From the NCBI GenBank assembly GCA_024397935.1, contig CP073743.1, positions 3,038,001-3,102,000 of the forward strand: a stretch of 64,000 bases of DNA. The letters are read 5' to 3'. The notes below the pieces were generated by a model. It was not told the origin of the DNA. It made no database searches and worked only from the letters and a program-made list of their open reading frames with translations. The DNA comes from a bacterium SCSIO 12844 (GTDB taxonomy: Bacteria; Pseudomonadota; Gammaproteobacteria; Francisellales; Francisellaceae). Below are positions 46,828 through 55,694 of the stretch, in pieces (position 1 is the first letter of the stretch; each line of letters begins with the position of its first letter). A program made the translations under genes and the position numbers.

Positions 46828-47766
46828 TTAAGTACATCCTATGATATATTGTTTAATTTCTTCTAACAGAGTTGCTTTACGATAGATATATTGATGATTA
46901 TCTGCATATTTAGAGTACATATTATATTGAATGGGTCCTTTTGAGGTATGGTTATTAAACTCACTACCTTGAACATATTCAACGAGTTCATCAGCTGAAA
47001 TTGGCTCTGATGATAGATTATAAATAGGCCAATTGTTACTGATCGCTTTATTAATATCATTAAACAGATTTTTCAAATGATAAAACTGAAAAACACTACG
47101 ACTATCGGTGAAGTTTAATGATGAAAAGCCTTTCGTTTTAAACATTCTAATTAGTTGATCTTGAACTGCTCTAGGCAGACTTTCTTTAAGTTTATAACCT
47201 AAATCCGTTTTTATATAATATTTTAAAATAAAATCAATTTCTTCTATATTATATTTAGATGATAATTGATCCCAAGTACTGATATTAATTAGTCTTGCTA
47301 GTGGGTTTATTAAATCAAAAATCAAATTTTTCTTTAAACCTTGACCGAATAAAGCTGGCAGACGAATGATATGGTAGTTTTTAAAGTTTTCATTTTGCAT
47401 CACCCATTTTTCAAATTGATAGCGATTATATCCATAGGCATCCTGCTTAAGTTCATTAGGTCTATCATCTTCATTAACAGAAAGTGGTAAGTCATAAATA
47501 TCGACTGTCGATATTAGAACAAATCTCTTGACCCTAACCTTAGATAAATGCCTTTTTAATTGGCTAATCTTTGCATAATCTTCTTTTGGATGTTGGTTAG
47601 CTCGCCACTTTAATGCGCTAATACCAGCACAAATGACAAACTCAATTTCCTTATCTTCTATTTCATTTATATTTTCACGATTATAACGAAGATCAAAATG
47701 ATTCTCTAAAGACAAATTTGAGCCAACAAAACCACTATATCCAATCAAGGCACTTTTAAAATACAT
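46828..47766 (-). CDS. NAD-dependent epimerase/dehydratase-like SDR
   Basis: 312 residues with an extended-SDR outline. The Rossmann motif is GYSGFVGSNL (9-18), a variant with Gly at usual spacing but with Tyr-Ser where Ala is common. The catalytic Ser is in LISTVDIY and Tyr-x-x-x-Lys in YQFEK. The C-terminal half is divergent from RmlB or GalE. It lies 10 bp downstream of gtrA and directly before the TIM-barrel isomerase. The substrate is unknown; a nucleotide sugar or a lipid-linked sugar is plausible. Confidence 0.65.
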   Translation of the reverse strand: MYFKSALIGYSGFVGSNLSLENHFDLRYNRENINEIEDKEIEFVICAGISALKWRANQHPKEDYAKISQLKRHLSKVRVKRFVLISTVDIYDLPLSVNEDDRPNELKQDAYGYNRYQFEKWVMQNENFKNYHIIRLPALFGQGLKKNLIFDLINPLARLINISTWDQLSSKYNIEEIDFILKYYIKTDLGYKLKESLPRAVQDQLIRMFKTKGFSSLNFTDSRSVFQFYHLKNLFNDINKAISNNWPIYNLSSEPISADELVEYVQGSEFNNHTSKGPIQYNMYSKYADNHQYIYRKATLLEEIKQYIIGCT

Positions 47767-47776
47767 CGTTTATTAT

Positions 47777-48151
47777 TTAATCTCTATAGACAAAAACCTT
47801 TATCAAATAATAATTTAAAAGAGTAACCAAGGCAATAGTAGTTATTTGTGCAATAACTTCATGTAACTTAAACTCTGAAACTAAAGTATATAAAACGATT
47901 AGATTCACTAGCAATGTTAGACAATAGACAAAGGCATATTTTAACAAACCTTTAAACATAATATTGACATTAAAGACCCACAGTGATGTAAAAACATAAC
48001 CTTCAATAATGCCAAAAATATAAGTAATTGAACTTGCAACTAAATAATAAACACCAATATGTAATAACAAGATAAATAATAATAAAGAAATTAAAGTATT
48101 CAATCCGCCTGTTAATAAAAACATTATAAAATACTTTTGCTTATTAAACAT
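47777..48151 (-). CDS. GtrA-like flippase (small multispan membrane protein)
   Basis: 124 residues with four predicted membrane helices, the size and layout of GtrA proteins. FLLTGGLNTLISLLLFILL at the N-terminus and a later Phe/Trp-rich FTSLWVF match the family. GtrA is thought to flip undecaprenyl-phosphate-linked single sugars. It accompanies two GtrB-like GT2 genes and a GT-C-like gene, forming a likely glucosylation-type module that would decorate the repeat unit in the periplasm. Confidence 0.8.
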   Translation of the reverse strand: MFNKQKYFIMFLLTGGLNTLISLLLFILLLHIGVYYLVASSITYIFGIIEGYVFTSLWVFNVNIMFKGLLKYAFVYCLTLLVNLIVLYTLVSEFKLHEVIAQITTIALVTLLNYYLIKVFVYRD

Positions 48152-48170
48152 TTCAAGCCATAGATACTGA

Positions 48171-48950
48171 TTAAATTGACGTTATATTATGATGAACTAG
48201 CTGCTCTTTTTCCTGATAATTTGGATAATTAATCAAAACCGCCTTATACTTACCTTTAAAAACAAATAAACTGCCACAAGCAGCGCCAATAATAGGATAT
48301 TTTGCAATTAGCTTTCCTACATCATCGAGACTACCTGCACCACCTAATACAGTGACAGGTACTCTGGTATGTTGATGCACCATATTGACTAAATCAAAAT
48401 CATAGCCCTGCATCATACCATCATGATCAATTGAATTTATAACAATTTCACCAACACCAAGCGCTTCTATTTCTTCAATGAACTTTAATAAATCAAGCTT
48501 TGTCTTTTCTGTCGCATTATGTGTATAAATTTGATAGCCACCAAATAATTTTTTCTTAACATCTAAAATAGCAACAACACTTTGAGAACCAACTTCTGAG
48601 GCAATCTCTTGAATCACATATGGGTGCTTTACAATTGATGAGCTTAATGCAATTTTTTCAACACCTAGAGAGAAAATTTTACTTGCTTGTTGAGCTAGTT
48701 TAACACCACCACCATAACACATTGGCATTCGACATTCACAAGCTAAATTTTCAATCATCTGATAATCTGGCTCTTTCTCTTTAACTGTTGTATCAATCTC
48801 TAGTACAACCAGTTCATCTGCTTCTTTTTCATTGAAAATTCTTACAGCATTAATTGGATCACCAACGTATTTACCATCTTTAAATTTAACCGTTTTCACT
48901 AATCCTTTATCTTTAATTAAAAGACAAGGAATGATTCTTGGAAATAACAT
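48171..48950 (-). CDS. HisF-like amidotransferase subunit of sugar amidination module (WbuZ/HisF2-like)
   Basis: 259-residue TIM barrel of the HisF family, but not the histidine enzyme. The catalytic Asp11 of HisF (CLD) is Leu11 here (IIPCLLIKDKG), while the partner Asp130 remains (AILDVK). Surrounding genes are WbuX-like and HisH-like, with no other his genes. In Pseudomonas and E. coli O-antigen loci this trio turns N-acetyl groups into acetamidino groups. Ammonia from HisH would pass through this barrel. The reading frame extends upstream to a TTG, but the ATG at 48950 gives the family start MLFPRIIP. Confidence 0.85.
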   Translation of the reverse strand: MLFPRIIPCLLIKDKGLVKTVKFKDGKYVGDPINAVRIFNEKEADELVVLEIDTTVKEKEPDYQMIENLACECRMPMCYGGGVKLAQQASKIFSLGVEKIALSSSIVKHPYVIQEIASEVGSQSVVAILDVKKKLFGGYQIYTHNATEKTKLDLLKFIEEIEALGVGEIVINSIDHDGMMQGYDFDLVNMVHQHTRVPVTVLGGAGSLDDVGKLIAKYPIIGAACGSLFVFKGKYKAVLINYPNYQEKEQLVHHNITSI

Positions 48951-48954
48951 TGAT

Positions 48955-49569
48955 TTAAAGCGCTCCAAAGTTCTTTAAAAAAGTAATACCATTATGATGA
49001 CTCTTTTCAGGGTGGCACTGCATACCATAAATATTGCCCGCTTGAATAACTGAGCTAAATTGATCACCATAGTGTGTTGTTGCAATGATATTATCTTGAT
49101 GATGACACTCAAAATAATATGAGTGCAAAAAGTAAAATCTTGCATGCTCATTTAATCCTTCAAACAAAGGATGCTGAGTTTTTGGGGTAATGTGATTCCA
49201 GCCCATATGCGGTAGTGGCAATTGTTGTTCATTGCTACTTTGCTTAAATTTATGTACTTTTCCCTTAATCCAGCCAAGCCCACTAAGCTTGCCTTCATCA
49301 CTGTCTTCTGCTAATAATTGCATTCCAACACAAATGCCTAAAACAGGCAATTTCTGTTCTAATACTAAACGATCCAATCTATCCCTAAGACCTGAATTAG
49401 ATAGTTTTTTCATCGTATGATCAAATGCACCAACACCAGGAAGAATCAGTTTTGTCACTGCATTAAAATCTGCTTGCCTCTGAACTAATTTATAGTCAAA
49501 ATTTAAACGCTTATAAATCGTTGCAAATGCATTGATATTACCAACACCATAATCAATAATCCCAATCAC
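48955..49569 (-). CDS. HisH-like glutamine amidotransferase (WbuY/HisH2-like)
   Basis: 204-residue class I glutaminase: Cys80 in GICVGMQ, His186 and Glu188 in CHPEKS. It releases ammonia for the amidination module. It starts with GTG, overlapping the WbuX stop (GTGA), with AAGGTGG nearby. Its stop lies 4 bp before the chosen HisF-like ATG, so the three genes are tightly coupled. Confidence 0.9.
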   Translation of the reverse strand: MIGIIDYGVGNINAFATIYKRLNFDYKLVQRQADFNAVTKLILPGVGAFDHTMKKLSNSGLRDRLDRLVLEQKLPVLGICVGMQLLAEDSDEGKLSGLGWIKGKVHKFKQSSNEQQLPLPHMGWNHITPKTQHPLFEGLNEHARFYFLHSYYFECHHQDNIIATTHYGDQFSSVIQAGNIYGMQCHPEKSHHNGITFLKNFGAL

Positions 49570-50708
49570 CGCTTGCCACCTTTTTCTAATTTAAATAATC
49601 GCATAACCTTGGCACCAAGATCATAGATAGCTTGTTGTGATTTATAATCTTTATAGGTTTTATTTTCGGCCTTAAAATATGATTCTAGTTGATCAGCATT
49701 AATACCAAGTTTTGTCGCAATATATTCAAAATCATGTTTAATCATTTCAGGGTCATAAGCTGGTGTTTTTAATTTCTCTATTGCTTCTTCTCTTGTCATC
49801 TGCCCTGTTAGGATTAGGCTTGAGTATTGAACTTTGCGTGTATCATAACCAAATTTTTCAGGCAACCAGTAGCCCTCATAAAATTTAGTAAAGCGTGACT
49901 CAAAATGTTTTTGAGCATAGCGCTGATAACCTAATTCTTTTTCTAAAAACTGTGTTGCTTCTTCTTTAATATACGGAATATAATCCAACGGTCGAATTAA
50001 TTTTACTTTCTTGATATAACGTAAATAGACTTTATGCCATAAAATACTTGTTAGTGGAAACCTCTTTAATGGCTGTCTACCAAATTGGCGATGAATATCT
50101 TTGATTTGTCTAGAATCAGACTGATAATACATCCACTCTAGTGGGTTTCTAATACATTCAGTTGAATAATTACCACCTGTTAAAATATATTTTACCTTAT
50201 ACTGATTTGCAAATTTATACATTGTTGCAAAAAATGCATGGTCTTGTGGTGTATCAATGTGGGAGACGCCTGACTTAAAAAACGCTAACTGCAAATCTTT
50301 CATCTCTTCCCAGTCGATCACTTCTGTATATAGATCAAGGCCTAATTTATCAACAATTTGCTCAATATTATGCACGGCTTGCTGGGAGTTCCAACCGGCA
50401 TCAACATGAAAGACCAATGGTCTTAAATTTAACTTTTCTTTTGCGTACCAAGTCAAATATGAACTGTCAATTCCGCCACTCATACCAATAATACAGTCAA
50501 AGTCTTTACCCTTACCAGCAGCTCTAATTTTCTCAGCCATAACATTTAACTGCTGTTGGCCTTTTTCATCTGTATGCCAAAAGGGTAATATATCCTTATA
50601 AAATGTATTACAATGATCACAAACACCTTTCTCATCAAAAACAATTTTACTGTCTGTGGTATCCATAACACAATTTGTACAAATTTGGTAATGGCGAGTT
50701 TCTGACAT
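49566..50708 (-). CDS. N-acetyl sugar amidotransferase (WbuX/WbpG/PseA-like)
   Basis: About 380 residues. Two Cys pairs (C10-x-x-C13 and C30-x-x-C33) form a likely zinc site. The PP-loop ATP-binding motif GMSGGIDSSY lies at about 75-84, then FHVDAGWNS and TGGNYSTE. Proteins of this type activate the acetamido oxygen with ATP and accept ammonia from HisH/HisF. I chose the ATG at 50708 because GGAG lies 5 to 6 bases upstream. The expected product is an acetamidino sugar, by analogy with WbpG (ManNAc3NAmA) and PseA (Pse5Ac7Am). Confidence 0.88.
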   Translation of the reverse strand: MSETRHYQICTNCVMDTTDSKIVFDEKGVCDHCNTFYKDILPFWHTDEKGQQQLNVMAEKIRAAGKGKDFDCIIGMSGGIDSSYLTWYAKEKLNLRPLVFHVDAGWNSQQAVHNIEQIVDKLGLDLYTEVIDWEEMKDLQLAFFKSGVSHIDTPQDHAFFATMYKFANQYKVKYILTGGNYSTECIRNPLEWMYYQSDSRQIKDIHRQFGRQPLKRFPLTSILWHKVYLRYIKKVKLIRPLDYIPYIKEEATQFLEKELGYQRYAQKHFESRFTKFYEGYWLPEKFGYDTRKVQYSSLILTGQMTREEAIEKLKTPAYDPEMIKHDFEYIATKLGINADQLESYFKAENKTYKDYKSQQAIYDLGAKVMRLFKLEKGGKR

Positions 50709-50783
50709 TTTATCTCCACTATATTTTTTATCTATGTTGTAATCAATCGCAATGAGCATACATCATCATATAGTTAAAATCTA

Positions 50784-51917
50784 CTAAAGGCGCTTCTTAG
50801 ATGCTTGATAACATTGATACAAATAACGAAACGTTTCATCTGAAGTTTGCCGCCAAGAAAACTGCTTAACAATTTCAAACGCTTTTAATGCCATTGCTTC
50901 TCTTAAAGCACTATCTTGTAATAATGGTTTGACAGCTGTAACAATTGAGTCAATATCTTCAGGGTCAAAATAATTACCAGCATCACTTAAGACCTCAGGC
51001 ATAGGACCTCTATTTGATGATGCAACTGGTAGCTTAGCTGCCATTGCTTCCATTAAAGTAATTGGCATATTCTCACAACTTGATGCAAAAATAAAAATAT
51101 CAGCTTTTTTAAGATAATCAGGAATTTGATGATGTTCTACAAACGGCGTTTGCGAAATAAAATCACCTTGAGGATCTACTTCTTTTAAAGCTTCATCAAC
51201 TAATGCTTGCGCTTTACCACTACCACCGCCTACAAGCTTTAACTTAATATCAAATCCAAGCTTGCGTAACTTACCCATTGCTCTGATTACATTCCACTGA
51301 TGTTTATACATAGCGGCATTGGAAATATATAATAATTCAATATGATCTTTTTGATCTTTAATCTCTCGATTCTGTCCTACTGTTAGAAACGACTGATCAA
51401 TACCATGAGGTATCACATGATAATTAATAAGCCCTGTTGTTTTTTGTATTACATCCGCTGCATATTGGGTTAAAAAAATACTCCCCAATGCGCTTTTTAA
51501 CGATTTTTTTTGAACATATTTTAATACCCACAGCCTAAGCCAAGCTTTCGATGGCCAATAGCGCTTCATTGCGCCTGGTTCAAATGACAGCATATCTTGA
51601 CTAATGGTAACTGATGGCTGAAATGGGCAAATACTACCAGCATCGGTATTTAAAACCATATCACAGTGATTGTTTTTTATTTCAATTGGTAAGTGTTTTT
51701 TTTGCCAATATAGCTGATGGACAATTGATTTTTTTAAAACACCTGGCGAGTGCTTGACTAACCAGGGTTGATCAGCTACTGCATTAGATAATCTCTCATA
51801 TGCCCATAAATGAACTTGTTTAATGCCAAGCTTTGTTGGATCTTCAGATAATATACCGACCAAATGCGCAATCGCACCGCCTGATCGATTTCTTGAGGCA
51901 TCAATTGCCAAAATCAT
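50784..51917 (-). CDS. Family 4 glycosyltransferase
   Basis: 377 residues, GT-B fold. The N-terminal ILAIDASRNRSGGAIAHLVGIL has a glycine-rich acceptor loop; VIPHGIDQSFL precedes the C-terminal domain. The donor-binding signature is SCENMPITLMEAMAAKLPVASSNRGPMPEVLSDAG in outline (E-x7-E). First of three GT4 enzymes in tandem, all upstream of the amidination module. The sugar is unknown. Confidence 0.82.
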   Translation of the reverse strand: MILAIDASRNRSGGAIAHLVGILSEDPTKLGIKQVHLWAYERLSNAVADQPWLVKHSPGVLKKSIVHQLYWQKKHLPIEIKNNHCDMVLNTDAGSICPFQPSVTISQDMLSFEPGAMKRYWPSKAWLRLWVLKYVQKKSLKSALGSIFLTQYAADVIQKTTGLINYHVIPHGIDQSFLTVGQNREIKDQKDHIELLYISNAAMYKHQWNVIRAMGKLRKLGFDIKLKLVGGGSGKAQALVDEALKEVDPQGDFISQTPFVEHHQIPDYLKKADIFIFASSCENMPITLMEAMAAKLPVASSNRGPMPEVLSDAGNYFDPEDIDSIVTAVKPLLQDSALREAMALKAFEIVKQFSWRQTSDETFRYLYQCYQASKKRL

Positions 51918-51953
51918 TAAACCCTTACTCCTACTACGTTAAACACTCTTAAT

Positions 51954-53222
51954 TTAAGAGGTTTGATTTAAATAAGTTGATAGATACTGGTATAACTGAT
52001 CTATTTTGTGTTGCCACCTATAGTGTTTATCCATAAGCACACGTGCATTATCAGCAATTTCAGATAACTGATATGCACCTTGAGCCGTATTAACTAATAC
52101 ATCTAATAAAGCTTTTGGGTTATTTGCTGCTAAATAATGAAGTTTATCTTTTGCCTCTGGTATACCATAAAAGCCGACTGAGTAGCCGATAACAACTCTC
52201 GACATTGCCATACCTTCAAGTACTTTATTTAAAATGCCACAGTTTTTTAACACCGGTGTTAAAATGAGTGAATATTTTTCATAAACCACACGTAAATCGT
52301 CAACACCACCGATGATATTAACACCTAAATGCTCATAGCTTTGCATAATATCAGGCTTAATACGACTAACAATGGTTAAGCTTGCAGAAGGTACCTGTGC
52401 TTTAAATGCTTGCCATACTTCTTTAATAAAACGCTCAATATAAATTAAATTACCACCAGTTAAACCACCAACAAATAATAGATCAGATGCTTGATTATGC
52501 GTAATCTTTTTTTCTGTTGAGAAATAGTCAACATCAACACCATTTGAAACAACAAGCGTTTTAATTGATGAATTCAGTGCTCGAATATAACTTGCATCAA
52601 CCTCTGAAACAAAATGACAACAATCAAATAATGGATAGGTCTGTGCTTCAAAACGTTTTGATTTTCTATAATTTAAATAAACCAATAAATGCTTAAGTTT
52701 GGACTGGTGAATTTTATAATGTAATTCATTATAAAAAGCCAATGACATCGAATCATTTGGTGAAATTATCTTAATCATTTGATTCGGTATCGCCTGATAA
52801 TATGGTGCTAGATATTCGGCATCTATCACACATAGCTTTGGTGATAAATCAGTCAATTTTTGATTAAGATTTTCAGCGACTACTTTATCAAAAGCACCAA
52901 CAATATATGATGGCTTAAAAGATATTAAAAATTTTAATAGCTTTTTTAATTTCGTTAACTTTTTTTTCTTTTTAAGAACATAAAAAAATTTGATACCCAA
53001 CTTATTAAAATAGGTTTTATTTTTTGCTATATTTTCATCACTATCATCTGTGATGACAATAACAGCCAAGTTCAGGTACTTTAATAATAAAGTAATCATA
53101 TAATAGCTTGGAATTCTCATACCATTAATCGGTGGATAAGGTAACTCCCCACACACAAAAGCAATATCAGGCTTAGTAGTATGATGATCACTAATTAAAT
53201 TAGTACTTTCTTCTTGCTTCAT
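51954..53222 (-). CDS. Family 4 glycosyltransferase
   Basis: 422 residues. N-terminal FVCGELPYPPINGMRIPSYYM, then a Lys-rich stretch near 85-100. The C-terminal GT-B half has LLFVGGLTGGNLIYIERF and GILNKVLEGMAMSRVVIGYSVG, a GT4-like signature. It resembles TuaC/WcaC-type transferases. It lies 36 bp upstream of the next GT4 gene. The sugar is unknown. Confidence 0.75.
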   Translation of the reverse strand: MKQEESTNLISDHHTTKPDIAFVCGELPYPPINGMRIPSYYMITLLLKYLNLAVIVITDDSDENIAKNKTYFNKLGIKFFYVLKKKKKLTKLKKLLKFLISFKPSYIVGAFDKVVAENLNQKLTDLSPKLCVIDAEYLAPYYQAIPNQMIKIISPNDSMSLAFYNELHYKIHQSKLKHLLVYLNYRKSKRFEAQTYPLFDCCHFVSEVDASYIRALNSSIKTLVVSNGVDVDYFSTEKKITHNQASDLLFVGGLTGGNLIYIERFIKEVWQAFKAQVPSASLTIVSRIKPDIMQSYEHLGVNIIGGVDDLRVVYEKYSLILTPVLKNCGILNKVLEGMAMSRVVIGYSVGFYGIPEAKDKLHYLAANNPKALLDVLVNTAQGAYQLSEIADNARVLMDKHYRWQHKIDQLYQYLSTYLNQTS

Positions 53223-53231
53223 TTAATTACT

Positions 53232-54374
53232 TTAACCTTTTGTCATGATCACACGCTCAAATAAAGCAATATATCGGTCAATGACCGCATCCCATGTATA
53301 AGTTTCACTTAGTACTTTAGCATTTTTCTTCATATGATTTCTTAAGTGTTCATTCTCGATAATGGTTTTAATTGATGTTACTAACTGAGATTTTGGTGCT
53401 TTAAGTAAAAAGCCACTATAAAAATCTTTAACTACTTCACGTGCAATACCCACATCTGTTGAACAAACAGGCACACCATAGAATAAGGGCTCTAAAATAT
53501 TATGGCCAAAGGTTTCGATTTTAGATAATACAATTGCAATATCTGAGCGATCTAAAACCCAGGGAATATATTTTCGATCCACACGTCCAGGCATTACGAC
53601 ATTATCACCAATACCAAGTGTGCTCGCTAACTGCTTTACTTCATCAAATAAAACACCACTACCTAATAAAACCAAATGTGTTTTCGGATTTTGCCTAATT
53701 GTATCAGCTAATGAGTATAGTAAATTCTTATGGCCTTTATGTTTATGGAACTGCGCTAAGTAAACTATTTTAATTACATTTTGATCATCTAATACTTGTG
53801 CGAGTTTTTGATGCTCTGGTCTAATGAGTTCTTCTTGAGATAATCCTAAAGGAATAATACCACCAATATTTTTCTCAAAAATACGTTTTGAGTTAGCAAA
53901 AACATCCGTTGTATAGGCACACTGGAAATTAACATAGTCAGCATATTTTAAAAATTTAAAAGAATAATAATAAGATAACAATGGTCGATAAAATTTCCCA
54001 TGACGAAACGCATTTAAGCGTATATAAAGAAATAACTTATCATGATACTTTTTTTTATAAGGAATTAAACTTGAAAACTGTAATAAGCCTTGTGTTAAAA
54101 CAATCACTTTATCATACGTTTTATCATTTAATTTCTCATCAATTACATCACAAAAGCATAAGTAGTTATCAACTATTTTTATTTGATTTTCAGGAACTTG
54201 CTCTTTAACTTTATGCCATAATCCCTCATTTTGCTCACCTTTTTCAGATAGCAATAAAAAATCAAATATTTCGTAATTGTTTAACCTTTGCGAAAACTTT
54301 ATTGATAATTCTGCAAAATGATATAAAAGGCCGACATTTTTCATCGAAGCCATAAACACGATACAAGCTTTCAA
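53232..54374 (-). CDS. Family 4 glycosyltransferase
   Basis: 380 residues. The C-terminal half is a clear GT4 donor domain: IVYLAQFHKHKGHKNLLYSL, VMPGRVDRKYIPWVLDRSDIAIVLS, and FGHNILEPLFYGVPVCSTDVG (E-x7-E). The N-terminal half is Tyr/Phe-rich and less conserved. A 96 bp gap separates it from the APH-like gene upstream; nothing else was seen in that gap. Confidence 0.8.
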   Translation of the reverse strand: MKACIVFMASMKNVGLLYHFAELSIKFSQRLNNYEIFDFLLLSEKGEQNEGLWHKVKEQVPENQIKIVDNYLCFCDVIDEKLNDKTYDKVIVLTQGLLQFSSLIPYKKKYHDKLFLYIRLNAFRHGKFYRPLLSYYYSFKFLKYADYVNFQCAYTTDVFANSKRIFEKNIGGIIPLGLSQEELIRPEHQKLAQVLDDQNVIKIVYLAQFHKHKGHKNLLYSLADTIRQNPKTHLVLLGSGVLFDEVKQLASTLGIGDNVVMPGRVDRKYIPWVLDRSDIAIVLSKIETFGHNILEPLFYGVPVCSTDVGIAREVVKDFYSGFLLKAPKSQLVTSIKTIIENEHLRNHMKKNAKVLSETYTWDAVIDRYIALFERVIMTKG

Positions 54375-54470
54375 ATAAATTACTCTCTATCTAAAATTCA
54401 CTTTCAACACTGCATGCTATCGAGATTAGTCTTAAAATTCAATCCTAATTAAAAACATTATTTACAAAAC

Positions 54471-55691
54471 CTAAGATAAAGATGTGATTAAATAGGTGTG
54501 TAATTGAGTGATTGACTCTAAAGACTGGTTGATAAACAAAGGTTCTTTGGCTAGAAGTTTTTTTATAACACGCGCATGATTTGCTTCAAAAACTACAATT
54601 TTATTTAATTTTCTTAAATGACGTTTTTCAACTAACTGAAATTTCATCAAATAGTAACATAAAGCTAAACCTTCTTTTATGCTAAGTTTTTTATTTGTTA
54701 AAAATTTTGATAGTAAGTCTATTAATTTATGATGAGATAAAAACAATATACTTTTGCTTAATTCCACATAGTTAAGTTTTCTACCTTGTAGCATAGAATC
54801 AATCAATACATAATTGCTCAATTTATTATCATCAGTTATCTGATGGCCATAAGTTAATAAATGCTCGATTATAGGTTTCAGTAGGTTTTTTTTATCAGCT
54901 AGGTTAAAACATGTAATGGTTAGCCGTGGCAATTGAGCATTAATTGTATTAAAAACATCTAAATACCGCCGCCATATGTTTGCCACATCGGCTTCATTTA
55001 TTTGATGTAATTGAATTTTATATTCTAGTAATTGTGATATAGCTTTTAACTTAACTGTTAAGTCACCTTCAAATTGGCTGATTAAATACTGTATATATGG
55101 ATTATCATGTGTAATTTCATACTCATTAATCCTATCTGGTTCACCAGCAGCTAATGCGATCGCTAAACAAACAAGGTCAAGATTTCTCGGATGATAATCA
55201 ACATTATCTCCATCAATTAAAACAAGCTTATCTTGATAGTACATAATATTTGACGGTACTAAATCACCATGTTGAATGGATATATCTTGACTATGTCTAT
55301 CATTAAGTTTGTTGGTACTTAATAGGTTTAAACACAAATCTATATCTTGAGGAGTAAAACTTTTTTTAGCTATAAATTGTTTCGATAAAATAATATATTT
55401 ATTAACACGCCGATAGCCTTTAAAAAACTTAACCAGCTGATTTGATAAAACTTGATAACCATTTCGATAAATAGTCATACAATAGTGCTTATTTTGTTTA
55501 TTTTGATAAAATAGAACAAGCTTTTTCTCTGCTATAATCATTTGTGACAAGTGACGCTTTCTCGTAAATAAAAATAGACAAAACCACTTCAATGACAAAA
55601 TTAACGTTTTAAGATATTGGCTAGATTTTCTAATATAACTATCTGCACTATTTTCACGTTTTATTGTTGTTTTTAACAATTTTAATATCAT
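54471..55691 (-). CDS. APH/choline-kinase-like phosphotransferase
   Basis: 406 residues. A central kinase core shows the APH-family catalytic loop His141-Gly-Asp143 ... Asn148 (IQHGDLVPSNIMYY) and the metal-binding ID160GD162N. The N-terminal 90 residues are poorly conserved and no clear ATP-binding Lys was found, so the small lobe is degenerate or diverged. The C-terminal 200 residues are helical, Leu-rich and of unknown function. Such kinases phosphorylate hydroxyls of aminoglycosides, choline or sugars. The start is 3 bp after the P-loop kinase gene, so the two proteins probably act together on a glycan intermediate. Confidence 0.65.
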   Translation of the reverse strand: MILKLLKTTIKRENSADSYIRKSSQYLKTLILSLKWFCLFLFTRKRHLSQMIIAEKKLVLFYQNKQNKHYCMTIYRNGYQVLSNQLVKFFKGYRRVNKYIILSKQFIAKKSFTPQDIDLCLNLLSTNKLNDRHSQDISIQHGDLVPSNIMYYQDKLVLIDGDNVDYHPRNLDLVCLAIALAAGEPDRINEYEITHDNPYIQYLISQFEGDLTVKLKAISQLLEYKIQLHQINEADVANIWRRYLDVFNTINAQLPRLTITCFNLADKKNLLKPIIEHLLTYGHQITDDNKLSNYVLIDSMLQGRKLNYVELSKSILFLSHHKLIDLLSKFLTNKKLSIKEGLALCYYLMKFQLVEKRHLRKLNKIVVFEANHARVIKKLLAKEPLFINQSLESITQLHTYLITSLS

Positions 55692-55694
55692 AGT

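Noticed and set aside
48171-49569. Histidine biosynthesis genes hisF and hisH
   Set aside because: No other his genes are present, a WbuX-like gene is coupled to them, and the HisF-like barrel lacks Asp11.
54471-55691. Aminoglycoside resistance gene
   Set aside because: The catalytic loop is of the APH type, but the small lobe is diverged and the neighbours are glycan genes, so a resistance role is not supported.
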